64,000 bases of DNA from Dugong dugon. Its lineage: Eukaryota; Chordata; Mammalia; Sirenia; Dugongidae. The notes below the pieces were generated by a model. It saw nothing but the letters and a program-made list of their open reading frames with translations. It did no database searches and was not told the origin of the DNA. A program made the translations under genes and the position numbers. Each line of letters begins with the position of its first letter. Positions within the stretch are counted from its first letter, which is position 1. The DNA is taken from assembly GCA_030035585.1 (NCBI GenBank), contig CM057472.1:87727601-87791600 (forward strand). Reading direction: 5' to 3'. Below are positions 38,880 through 47,441 of this stretch, one piece after another.

Positions 38880-39150
38880 AATAATAATAATAGTTACTAT
38901 TGTTATTGCTCACATTTATCATTCGTTTACCGTGTGCCAGGCACTGTTATTAGCACTTTAGATGTATTAACTTTTTAAATCTTCACAACAAATCTATTAG
39001 TATGATTCTTCCCATCTTTCAGAAGAAGCAGCTGAGATACAAAGAGGTTAAGATCTTGCCTTTATTTTCACAGTAGCTAAGAGGCAGAACTTGGATTGGA
39101 ACCTAGGCAGTCAAGCACCAGAGCCCAAATTCTGAATCTGAAAGCACTTC
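38880..39150 (-). repeat. MIR remnant
   Basis: 'cgtgtgccaggcactgttat' and 'agcagctgagatacaaagag' match reverse MIR. Confidence 0.7.
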
Positions 39151-39509
39151 TTAATGTGCCCACTCAACCTCTGATCAGATAATTAGCCTATAAACACACG
39201 GATGAGATTATTCCTTCTGTTATTGTGTAACAACAAACCATTTTATTTGAGTAGTCAAAACTGGGTAAGGATTTTCACGATGCTGAGAAGTCATGGAAAC
39301 GTTCTCATAGAAAGTTTAGATTTTTGATATTAATGTAAGCTTAATGAAGACAAAGATCTTAAAGTTTTGAATGCCCAAATCCCTCCCCCAAAAGATAACT
39401 GCATTGTGTCTTTGAGTAAAAGAAGTATTTTCTTTCAGTTAGGACCACTTCATTTGTACTTAGAAGGAATCCTGGGTAAGGTGTATGCAGGGACATTTCA
39501 TAGTTTTCT

Positions 39510-39640
39510 TTGTTGTTGTTAGTTACCATCAAGTCTGCTCCGACTCATAGCCACCTTATGCATAACAGAATAAAACATTGCCTGGTCTTGCGCCATCTTC
39601 ATGATGGTTGCTGTGTTTGAGTCCACTGCTGTTCTTATCC
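39510..39640 (-). mobile_element. RTE LINE 3' end fragment
   Basis: Reverse-strand terminus 'ttgttgttgttagttacc…ctccgactcatag' continues to about 'gtttgagtccactgctg'. Confidence 0.8.
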
Positions 39641-41056
39641 TTGAAGAAATGTGTGAAAATTCTAATGAAGTAGCTATCCCAGTCCTACTGTCAGACTCGA
39701 AAGATTTGGACAATTTCCTAGAGAGATTTTTCTCAACATCCAAACTCCTGATATCCCTATTTCAGCCACAAGGAGGAGAAGAGAATAACTATGAATGTTT
39801 ATAAAAAGGATAAGCTAAAAGAACAGAAACAATAACTATATGCCCTCTATAAACTATAAAATTATAGAAGGATGCTCTTGTCTTTTTTTAAAATCACATA
39901 CATGCAGAAGGGATGTTTAAAAGAATAAAGCTTCTCTTTTATACCCTCAAACAGAAAATGTAATCAAAATCTGCTTTTTTGCAGGATGGCTTTCTTAACT
40001 AAATGAGCAGAAGGATGAATTATGGGGCTATAAATAAATCTACTGACATGTAATAAAGCGAAGTCTGACTGTTTTATAGTGTCACTGGAACCCTTGGATG
40101 TATTTACAGCCACGTTAACAGTCGTCTGTATTTTTTGAGGACTTTTATTTCATTTCACGTTATGAGAGTTTAATTTTTTGTTTTTTTTCTTTTTCTCCCC
40201 TAAACTTGCCTTTGGAAACCTGCATAGAGAGAGAAAGTAAGGATTTCGACACTTCATATTCAGAAAAGGAGGGCCCTTACCTAACAGCTTATGTCTTGCA
40301 TGGAAGCTGACTGTTCTGGTGCCTTCTGGTCGTCCTGTGTCAGTTCAGTCATATTAGACGTGACTGTAGTGAACAACTTGATGGGTATCTCCTGCTGGCA
40401 GCAGAGTGGCAAGTCAGAGTCTATACAAGTGAGAAGAGGCAGGTGCAGGGACATAATGTGTCATGAGAGATGGATAGGGAAACTTTGCATTAGGTTACTG
40501 GCACCTGACACAATGGAGTACAATCCACGAAGCTTTTTGTAAAAGCCAGAGGATTCCCCAGACTACTTTATAATAGGCATAGATCAAAGCTTTACAAAGA
40601 GGGTGACGTGGGGAAAGGTTCTCATACCTTACCTTGGGACAGTCTCCCGAGGGGTGGGGAGAGGTTAAAAAGCAGGAGGAGGAAGTCTATAATGGCAAAT
40701 TCTGATGTCTAATAGAGAAACCCACCTGTTGACCAAGCGAACTCAGCTATGGCATTTCTTAAGAGCTGATTTTTGTTCAGAAACTTATGGTTCCAAAGAG
40801 AATTGTTAGGATTTTGTGGGGGTTTATCCAAGTGGAGCTAAGCGTGGTTGTTCCTGTGAAATTATTTATATTTTTCAACTTTAAATCTGTGGTGAGCATA
40901 ACGTTTCTAAATCTATTTCTCTTCTTTTCTATCTTAAAAGTGGACTCTTATCTTCACCCTGTAGCTGCACACTTGATTCCCAAGTGTTTTCACTCAGGGG
41001 ACCTACTAGAGAAGACAAATAACTCAGGAGGAAAGAGGGGAGCTTTTCGTGGTAGG
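39641..41056. other. Intronic single-copy DNA
   Basis: No gene recognised. The 158-codon frame at 40787-41263 is half SINE sequence. Confidence 0.45.
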
Positions 41057-41064
41057 ACAGGTGA

Positions 41065-41365
41065 GGAGAGAGGCCATTGGTGGTTCAGTGGTAGAATTCT
41101 CACCTTCCAGTCAGGAGACCTGGGTTCAATTCCTGGCCAATGCACCTCATGCATGCACAGTTACTACTTGTCTGTCAGTAGAGGTTTACATGTTGTTGTG
41201 ATGCTGAACAGGTTTCAGCAAATTTTCCAGACTGAAATTAGAAAGAAAGGCCTGGTGATCTAATTAAAAAATCAGCCAATAAAAACCTATGGAAAACAGT
41301 GGTTAGATCGTGTTGTGCATGGGGTCACCATGAGTTGGAGACTGGCTCGACAGTATCTAACAACA
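41065..41365 (+). mobile_element. tRNA-Gly-headed composite SINE with RTE sequence
   Basis: Positions 41073-41144 resemble a tRNA-Gly: A box tggttcagtgg (41081-41091), B box ggttcaattcc (41123-41133) and TCC in the anticodon position (41106-41108). The anticodon stem is degraded, so it is not a working tRNA. Next comes sequence like the RTE 5' end (ttgtgatgctgaacaggttt, then a middle with gaps). The end is the RTE 3' tail with 'ctaacaacaacag'. A candidate duplication acaggtga is at 41057-41064 and 41366-41373. It differs from the common SINE here, whose head is another tRNA-like sequence. Confidence 0.8.
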
Positions 41366-41373
41366 ACAGGTGA

Positions 41374-42119
41374 TGACAAACTCTTCAGCTGGGATTCTAG
41401 CTGTAGGCAGTGTTAGAAGGTATCACTGGAGCCCAAAGATGAAAAACAGAAACTCTTATTTAATGTGTCAGTCTAATATAAGCTCTAACAGACCTGAGAA
41501 GGATGGGAATTAGAAATCTAAATAGTAATGAGTTGACTTGAGGAAGGGACAAGAGGGACAGAAAACAAACGAAGAAATTAATAATGTGTTAAATTGGAGG
41601 ACAGGCATTTTTATTGGGATGGTTCTGGGTTATCTCTTCTGGAGTGGGAGAAGGAAAATAAAGCAGTTCTTGCCATTTGTTCCCAGAGAAATCTTCTCAG
41701 TGTTCAACGGTGTCCCCAAATGGAATCAACCTTACTAGAATTCACAATTATTTCTTTTGACATTTTGCAAAAAGCAAATAAATAAATTATGACAAGTAAA
41801 ACGAATAGTTCCAGCTGTTACGCACAAGCAGCATTTCCATATTTTGTACTACATTAAGGATTTATTTTCACTTTATTCCCTAGCAGAGAATTAATTGGCA
41901 GGTCCATCTAAGCTTTCCCATGCTTACTCAGGACGAAGTAAAAACAGAGTCTCCAAAACATTCGCTGACAATTTAGAAAAGAAGAAAAATGTTAAGTGGA
42001 AACCGTTCAACTAATCAACTCTAGCAATGCTTGACTCTGGGGTTTTATGTCACAAAAGCCAGATAAATATGTCAGTGACGCTAATAGTAGAAGACCAGGT
42101 AAGTATGAGAATGGCAATT
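41374..42119. other. Intronic single-copy DNA
   Basis: No gene or repeat recognised. Confidence 0.45.
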
Positions 42120-42700
42120 GATGCATTGATTCCACAAATATTTATTGAGCTCTTACTATGTGCTACTTATTATTTTACCTACAAAGAATATAGAGAACAA
42201 GACCAAGGCTCAGCTTTCAGGGAGCTGACAGTCTTACTTGAGGAGACTGACTATGAACAAAAACACAGATAAAATAATTTCAGAAAGCAGAAAATGCTAT
42301 GAAGAAAATAAAATGGAGTAATGGAATAGAGTACCTTTTCGGGGTAGTAGTGGGTAACTTTAGATGAAGACCAAGAGACCTCTTAAGAGGTGACATTTGA
42401 ACTGAGACCTAACTGCCGAGAAACAACAGTCTTATGAAGGTCTAGGCAAGAGAGACTACCAATTATAAAGCTATTGGAGTTGGAAAGAACTTTGCACATT
42501 CAGGGAGCATGAAGAAGGTCTGGGAGTCTGGAGGGTAATAAGGGGGCAAGAGGATATCTGGCAGGAGATGGAGCTGGAGAATTAGTCATGAACCAGGTCA
42601 TGTAGGTTCCATTAGAACATGATACAGGGTTAGGTTAAATCCAAAATGCAGTGGGAATCCATCTGGAGGACTAAATCCAGGATCAGTTGGATTGAATAGG
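42120..42700 (+). mobile_element. L2 LINE 3' remnant
   Basis: 'ccacaaatatttattgagct', 'tgctatgaagaaaataaaat', 'ggtgacatttgaactgagac' and 'catgtaggttccatt' follow the order of the L2 3' end. Confidence 0.65.
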
Positions 42701-42709
42701 AATTATAAT

Positions 42710-42859
42710 CTGTTGCCTTCGAGTCAATTCTGACTCCTAGAGAGCCTATAGGACAGAGTAGAACTGCCCCAAAGAGTTTCCAAGGAGTGGCTGGTGGATT
42801 TGAACTGCTTACTTTTTGGTTAGCAGCCGAGCTTTTAACCACTGTGCCACCAGGGCTCC
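42710..42859 (-). mobile_element. tRNA-related SINE, short form (first of a pair)
   Basis: A reverse-strand SINE from 'tgttgccttcgagtcaattc' to 'ccaccagggctcc'. It inserted into an L2 remnant near 42700. Confidence 0.92.
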
Positions 42860-42870
42860 GAGGATGGATA

Positions 42871-43044
42871 ACCCAGAAACAAACAAACAAACCTATTGCC
42901 ATCGAGTCAATTCTGACTCATACAGACCCTGTAGGACAGAGTAGAACTGCCACGTAGGGTTTCCAAGGAGTGCCTGGTGGATTCGAACTGCCGACCTTTT
43001 AGTTAGCAGCTGTAGCTCTTAACCACTATGCCACTAGGGTTTCC
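42871..43044 (-). mobile_element. tRNA-related SINE, short form (second of a pair)
   Basis: A reverse-strand SINE including an (AAAC)n tail complement at its left end. Near-identical flanks aggatggata (42861-42870) and aggatgaata (43046-43055) indicate a separate insertion. Confidence 0.92.
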
Positions 43045-43132
43045 AAGGATGAATAGGATCCTCTTAATTCCTGTTCTTTATCATCAGTTAGTTCAGAGGT
43101 TTGGACTGTTCATCTGGAGCAGGAGTATAGTA

Positions 43133-43372
43133 TGTTGTTTTTAGGTGCCCTGGAGTCCGTTTCGACTCATAGCAAACCTGCGTACAACAGAAACACTGCC
43201 AGGTCCTGCGCCATCTTCACTATCGTTGCTATGCTTGAGCCTGTTGTTGCAGCCACTGTGTCAATCTATCTCATCCAGAGTCTTCCTCCTTTCCTCTGAC
43301 CCTCTACCTCACCAAACATGAGGGAAGTGGTCCCTCCTGATAACATGTCCAAAGGACGTAAGACGAAGTGCC
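43133..43372 (-). mobile_element. RTE LINE 3' end fragment beside the CpG island
   Basis: The 240-bp reverse-strand RTE end includes 'gttgcagccactgtgtcaat' and 'cctgataacatgtccaaag'. It is the last repeat before the NRXN3 beta CpG island. Confidence 0.9.
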
Positions 43373-43790
43373 ATAAGCTCCTTAAAAGAAGAAAGCCACC
43401 TTAAAACAAATATCTTGATATGATATATCCAGCAATCAGATGAACTCCAAAGTATCTCTTCCGCCACACCCCGCCCAAATAAAAATGTAATGCTCTTTTT
43501 AACGAGGGCGGGTAGGAAGGACAAAGTCAAAGCGGGTGAGAATCCGTGGAAAAGGGCCCGCTCTGTGAGGGCTGCCTGTGGTTTTTCACCTCCTGCTCTT
43601 CACCGGAGGGATGGCATGCCACCAGTTCCTTGGCTCAGTCCTGGGTCAGCTCCCTCCTGGAGTCACAGATGGTCAGTAGGGACGCGCCAAACCTCTTCCT
43701 GCCACTCCTGCTGGCCTCTGCAGGTTGAGCCTGAGTGTAAAAAGCCCTGCTCCTTTCGGTGTCCTGAGCTCCAGAGGCCGGGGGTGACGT

Positions 43791-43818
43791 GGGGGTAGGG
43801 GTGGGGGTGGGGAGCGGG
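43791..43818 (+). promoter_or_regulatory. G-quadruplex motif at the island edge
   Basis: Four G runs of at least 4 (43791-43795, 43798-43801, 43803-43807, 43809-43812) are separated by loops of 2, 1 and 1 bases, with a fifth GGG at 43816-43818. This matches the standard G4 pattern on the + strand. Confidence 0.7.
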
Positions 43819-44354
43819 CCTTACCCACCTAGCATAGGGCCGCCCTTCTGCAGGCCAACTACTCCTCTTCGGACACAAAGGTGGCACTAGCTTCTTCTGA
43901 AGTTCTTTGGCCAGCACAGGCGGCGCGGGAGATAACCTTGTGTCCTGGATTCCAAGAGAATCTTCCCCCCGGGGCTGGAAGCCACCTTCTCGCAGGGCCG
44001 CCTGTCACTGAGCCCCTCATCCTCGAGTCCCTGGGCAGCCCCTCCGCCTTCACTTCAGAGAGCCAGGACGCGTGTTCCTGCCACGCGTCCTTTGGCGGGC
44101 CTGGGCATTTTAACCCCGAATAGAGACGCATGTCATGCCGGCCGGCCAGCCGGGAGGAGCCCGCGCGCGGCACCACTGGGTCACCTCCTGCTGACTCAAG
44201 GGGTTTATTTTTATTTCTATTTGGGGCTACTTCGGCCTTCCCAAATTGTTAAGAGGTGCTTTAATCGCCGAAGTTTTGTTTAATGCGCCTGGGGGAAAAG
44301 AAGAAGGTGAAAAAGAAGGCGAAGTGTCTGTCCGTCTCACACAAACCCGCGCGC

Positions 44355-44356
<2 letters not shown>

Positions 44357-44440
<84 letters not shown>
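44357..44440. repeat. (AC)42 microsatellite inside the CpG island
   Basis: An uninterrupted array of 42 AC units, preceded by CGCGCGCG (44348-44355) and followed by a G-rich block. All translations across it (His-Thr or Val-Cys runs) are artefacts of the dinucleotide repeat. Confidence 0.95.
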
Positions 44441-44442
<2 letters not shown>

Positions 44443-44678
44443 TGGGGGGTCGGGGAGACGGAGCGAGAGACAGAAAGGGAGGCACGCACGCACGCGGGCG
44501 GGAGAGGAGCGAGGGGCGGGCACGCGGTGTGCGGGGGAGGACGGCGAGGGTGTACACGAGCTCGCACTTGAACAGGGTGGGCCGGGATTCCGGGTGGCCC
44601 GGGCCCCTCCTTCCTCCCGCGGCAGCCAGTCCCTCGGCAGAGCGCTCGGGCTGCACTGATTTGCTCTCGAGAGTGCGT

Positions 44679-44686
44679 ATTTGCAT
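44679..44686 (+). promoter_or_regulatory. Octamer motif ATTTGCAT in the beta promoter
   Basis: An exact ATTTGCAT, the POU-domain octamer, followed by ATGC. It lies in a short AT-rich gap of the CpG island. A second exact copy, reverse orientation ATGCAAAT, is at 46615-46622 in the first intron of the beta transcript. Confidence 0.4.
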
Positions 44687-45150
44687 ATGCCTTGCCCATT
44701 TGTGAATTTGGCTCACCAACTCCTCGCTTCACTTCACCTGTGCCTCCCAGTTCCGGGCACTCTGTCGGCGCCCGCCCGCCTCGCGGCCACCCCTGCCGCC
44801 TGCAGGGCACCTCCTCTCGCGCTCTCCCTGCGCTTTTCCATCGACCTCCCTCCGCCCGGTGCCACGTTGGTTTGGGTGCCTGCTCCGCTCGCTGAGTTCC
44901 TCTTCCTCTCCTCTTTCCCTCCGGTCCTTCTCGTTCTCCTCCTCTGGCTGCTGCTCCTGCCGCCGCTGCTTTTCATCTGGCTGGGAAACCCAGGAAGCAG
45001 GAGCTCGTCCAGAACGCGCAGGGTTAACAGCCTCCGCGCCCCTCCGCCGAGACTCCGAGGAGCCCGCGAAGAACTCTCCCACCTGCAGCCCCCTTCATCT
45101 GGCAGTTCTGCATTGCATCGCTTGGGAGTGAAAAAGGAAAGAAAAAAAAA

Positions 45151-45394
45151 AATGTTCAAACTCCTTGGATGTTGGAATAAACCAACCTGAGCCGACTCGG
45201 GTCTCCTGCTGCCTAATCCTCCTTCGTGTTCCTTTCCACCTTTCCTCCGTGTAGCCTGGGAATGTGCGGTTAAGGCATCGGACCCCAGGTGCACAGAGAT
45301 CAGGAGGAAGCCGAGCCGTTCCTCCCCTGACATGTGTGGCTTTCCGGGGCACCCTAAGAGGTTCGCTGGACCTGGGTGGACTTTGACATCCTAG
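45151..45394 (+). other. Further short uORFs in the NRXN3 beta leader
   Basis: Three ATGs open short frames upstream of the exon: 45151-45189 (12 codons, MFKLLGCWNKPT), ATG TGC GGT TAA near 45261, and 45332-45394 (20 codons). A fourth, at 45568-45591, has 7 codons. They matter only if the TSS lies upstream of them. Confidence 0.45.
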
Positions 45395-45432
45395 ATTTCA
45401 GCCCCAGAAGAAGGGGCGCTTTTGCCGCCTTC

Positions 45433-45456
45433 TTTTTTTTTTTTTTTTTTTTTTTT
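45433..45456 (+). repeat. T24 tract in the beta leader
   Basis: An uninterrupted run of 24 T followed by CTCTCTTGG lies about 200 bases before the start codon. In an mRNA it would be an oligo-U tract. Confidence 0.8.
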
Positions 45457-45587
45457 CTCTCTTGGTAGTATCTTTCTTTTTTTGTTGTTGTTAACTCATC
45501 CATCATCTGTCTCGCAAGCGCTTATTCTCTCACGGTTTCCAAAATTTGGGCAAGTCTTCCTCCTGCTATGATGGGCCTCTGGGCATC

Positions 45588-45653
45588 ATGAACTTCATTA
45601 AACCTCACTGGCTGAAATTCAAACTGCCCATCTGTAGTGGTCCCGTGCGTTGA
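45588..45653 (+). other. Upstream ORF ending 2 nt before the NRXN3 beta ATG
   Basis: ATG at 45588 opens a 21-codon frame (MNFIKPHWLK…GPVR) that stops with TGA at 45651-45653. The neurexin ATG follows after two bases (TGAccATG). If the transcript starts upstream, ribosomes would have to leak past this ATG or reinitiate. Whether it is translated is not known. Confidence 0.55.
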
Positions 45654-45655
45654 CC

Positions 45656-45905
45656 ATGCACCTGAGAATCCACGCGAGACGGAGCCCTCCTCGCCGGCCG
45701 GCCTGGACGCTTGGGATCTGGTCCCTCTTCTGGGGATGTATCGTCAGCTCTGTGTGGAGTTCCTCTAATGTAGCTTCCTCTTTCTCCTCCTCTTCTTCCT
45801 CGCCGGGGTCTCACTCTCAGCAAGAACATCACTTCCATGGCAGCAAGCGTCACTCAGTGCCTATTTCTGTCTATCGTTCCCCTGTTTCTCTTCGAGGAGG
45901 GCACG
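45656..45905 (+). CDS. NRXN3: Neurexin-3 beta, first coding exon (partial CDS)
   Basis: Beta-neurexins are presynaptic single-pass cell-adhesion receptors that bind neuroligins, LRRTMs and cerebellins through one LNS domain. This exon gives 83 codons plus one base. Residues 1-35 fit the beta-N3 signal peptide: an Arg-rich start ([17 protein letters not shown]) followed by a Trp-rich hydrophobic stretch. Then come a Ser-rich stretch (about 35-54), a His-rich segment ([13 protein letters not shown], 58-70) and [11 protein letters not shown], the lead into the LNS domain. I recognise the sequence as beta-neurexin-3 from known orthologues. The ATG at 45656 has A at -3 and is the first in-frame ATG after an in-frame TAG at 45635. 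The exon ends in phase 1 at GTGGGT, where beta exons join the exon shared with alpha. The rest of the gene lies outside the window. The Ser run and the Arg in SKRHS may be lineage differences. Confidence 0.95.
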
Positions 45906-45911
45906 GTGGGT
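45906..45911 (+). other. NRXN3: Splice donor of NRXN3 beta exon 1
   Basis: GTGGGT follows the last coding base G (…GGG CAC G|GTGGGT). It leaves phase 1, as expected for the beta-specific exon that splices to the shared LNS6 exons. Reading through gives about 10 more non-neurexin residues (GGSLWSLSF) and then a stop. Confidence 0.85.
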
Positions 45912-47391
45912 CTCTCTGGTCTTTATCCTTTTAATGGGCATACCAATTCTTGAACCCACTGGCTTTTCAGGTAGTGTCAAGAGTGGGAAGGGAATAAAAA
46001 ATTGAATTTAAAATGATGAAAAGCATCGCATGTGCGTGAGGGAAGAAAATATCCACTTTCACTTAAAGGCTGGCGTTTTCTGCCCCCAGATCCCCAATTT
46101 TCTCTAAAGGATTCTCTCCTTAGCTCCCTTGTTCATAGCTGCATAAACACCACACTATCCCCTTTGCAACTCTTCAACTTCCCCCACCCCCCACCCCAGG
46201 ATGGTAGGCAACTTGTCAGGCAAGTCCCTGGTGCTGCACTTTGGGAATTCATTCATTCACCTTGCTTTCACCCTTCCTCTCTCTGATCTTGTTTGGGAGC
46301 TAGTGGTGGGAGATAGCAGATAGCAGGAATTGTTAGGTCTTCGGCCTGAAGTTGATTGAACTGCTGTAAAGTTGCCTGTGCAGTAAAGGTCAGGGGGAGT
46401 AGCTGAGTGTGAGACGTAGAAAATATAGTTAATAACCAGTGGCCATTGTTGTTCATATTGTGTTTGCCCACATATCTGGTGGAAAGAACAGCTGTTGATA
46501 AAACTGTACCTTTAATATTGCTAACTACCAGAGGGGAAGCAATATGCACGATAAGGATAAGTCCATTTATAATTGACCCAGGTGTAAATTACAGTAACTT
46601 CAATTCCACAGTTTATGCAAATACTATTTCAACTCAGAGTAGCATTGATGGACTTGTTCAAGCAAAACAGGTATGATGTGTTTTGCTCCAAACCATCCTG
46701 CTTGCATAACTATTGAAGGAAGAGACCTATGACTTTTAAAAATCCATTCAGCTCTGAGCAGGCTGCCTTTGACAGGGTAAAGTCTGCAGCTAAGGTAAGA
46801 GCTTGCTATAGTAAACTGTTCATTATTTGTTTACTACGCACTCTACTCGGGTGGCGAGGAGAGTAGGAATCACAGAACCTGACTGCAGTAGCTGCCCTCC
46901 AGGGAATGGGAGCCGCACTAGTGGTCCCCTGACCTAGCTTGTATTTTGAAGACCTGTAACGTGCAGACCCATTCAGAACGTCGATTCTTCCCACCGCCTC
47001 CTAGCCCCAGGCTCCTGCTCGGTGCGGTAGTAGTGTTAAGTGGAAGCACATTGAAAAAATGCCAGCACGCACTCTGGCTCTTTCTGGCTCTCTCTTTAAA
47101 TTTTATTTGATGGAGTTGTCAAGCAGCTCAGAGCTTGTAAGATTGGTGAAGGGGTTGGTGGGAAGGAGGGAATGTTTGATCTTGATCTGGTGCTGTTTTC
47201 CCTGTGACTCCTGCGGGATCTGGTATAGGATTTCTTTAAAAAAAAAAAAAAAAAAACCCAACAATTTCATTGAAATGCAAACTCTCACCTCCCCAGGGAA
47301 GAGGACTTCAGGGGTGGGATTGTAAAGCAGAGGAAAGGAAAAGAAGGGAGCGGGAGATGGGGGAAGCTAGACAGGCTATTACTAATAGCTA

Positions 47392-47441
47392 TAATTAAAC
47401 CCGGAAATGCTTCGTGATAATTAGCTAAATTTTGCTAATTA
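47392..47441. promoter_or_regulatory. Cluster of three TAATTA homeodomain sites
   Basis: TAATTA occurs at 47392-47397, 47418-47423 and 47436-47441, within single-copy sequence about 1.5 kb past the beta exon. The stretch 47380-47560 has no recognisable repeat. It may be a conserved intronic enhancer; this is inference from motif density only. Confidence 0.35.

Larger units (their letters stand above)
43490..45655 (+). promoter_or_regulatory. NRXN3: CpG-island promoter and 5' leader of NRXN3 beta
   Basis: GC content and CpG density rise sharply after the last repeat (43372) and stay high to about 45100, then decline toward the start codon. There is no clear TATA box. Visible elements are a GGGGCGGG Sp1-type box (44513-44520), an exact octamer ATTTGCAT (44679-44686), a G-quadruplex motif (43791-43812) and an (AC)42 array. 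Beta-neurexins are known to start from an internal promoter inside an intron of the alpha gene, which fits this position. The transcription start cannot be placed from sequence alone, so where promoter ends and leader begins is not known. Confidence 0.8.

Noticed and set aside
38556-38978. 140-codon + strand frame
   Set aside because: Its end is an MIR and an AAT tract. The rest has no domain, and it sits inside the intron without a matching splice context.
41073-41144. tRNA-Gly (TCC) gene
   Set aside because: A and B boxes are present but the anticodon stem is degraded, and it is fused to a SINE body with an RTE tail, so it is a SINE head.
40787-41263. 158-codon + strand frame
   Set aside because: Its second half is the tRNA-Gly-headed SINE and the first half has no recognisable domain.
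1-43489. Other NRXN3 alpha exons
   Set aside because: I looked for LNS and EGF-type neurexin motifs in the longer frames and saw none. Very short exons could escape this, so absence is probable and not proven.
44246-44810. Frames with His-Thr or Val-Cys runs
   Set aside because: Translations of the AC microsatellite in various frames and strands.
44734-45333. 199-codon minus-strand frame, and 152-169 codon frames nearby, in the CpG island
   Set aside because: Long frames are expected where stop codons are rare in GC-rich DNA. They overlap on both strands, are low-complexity and match no family.
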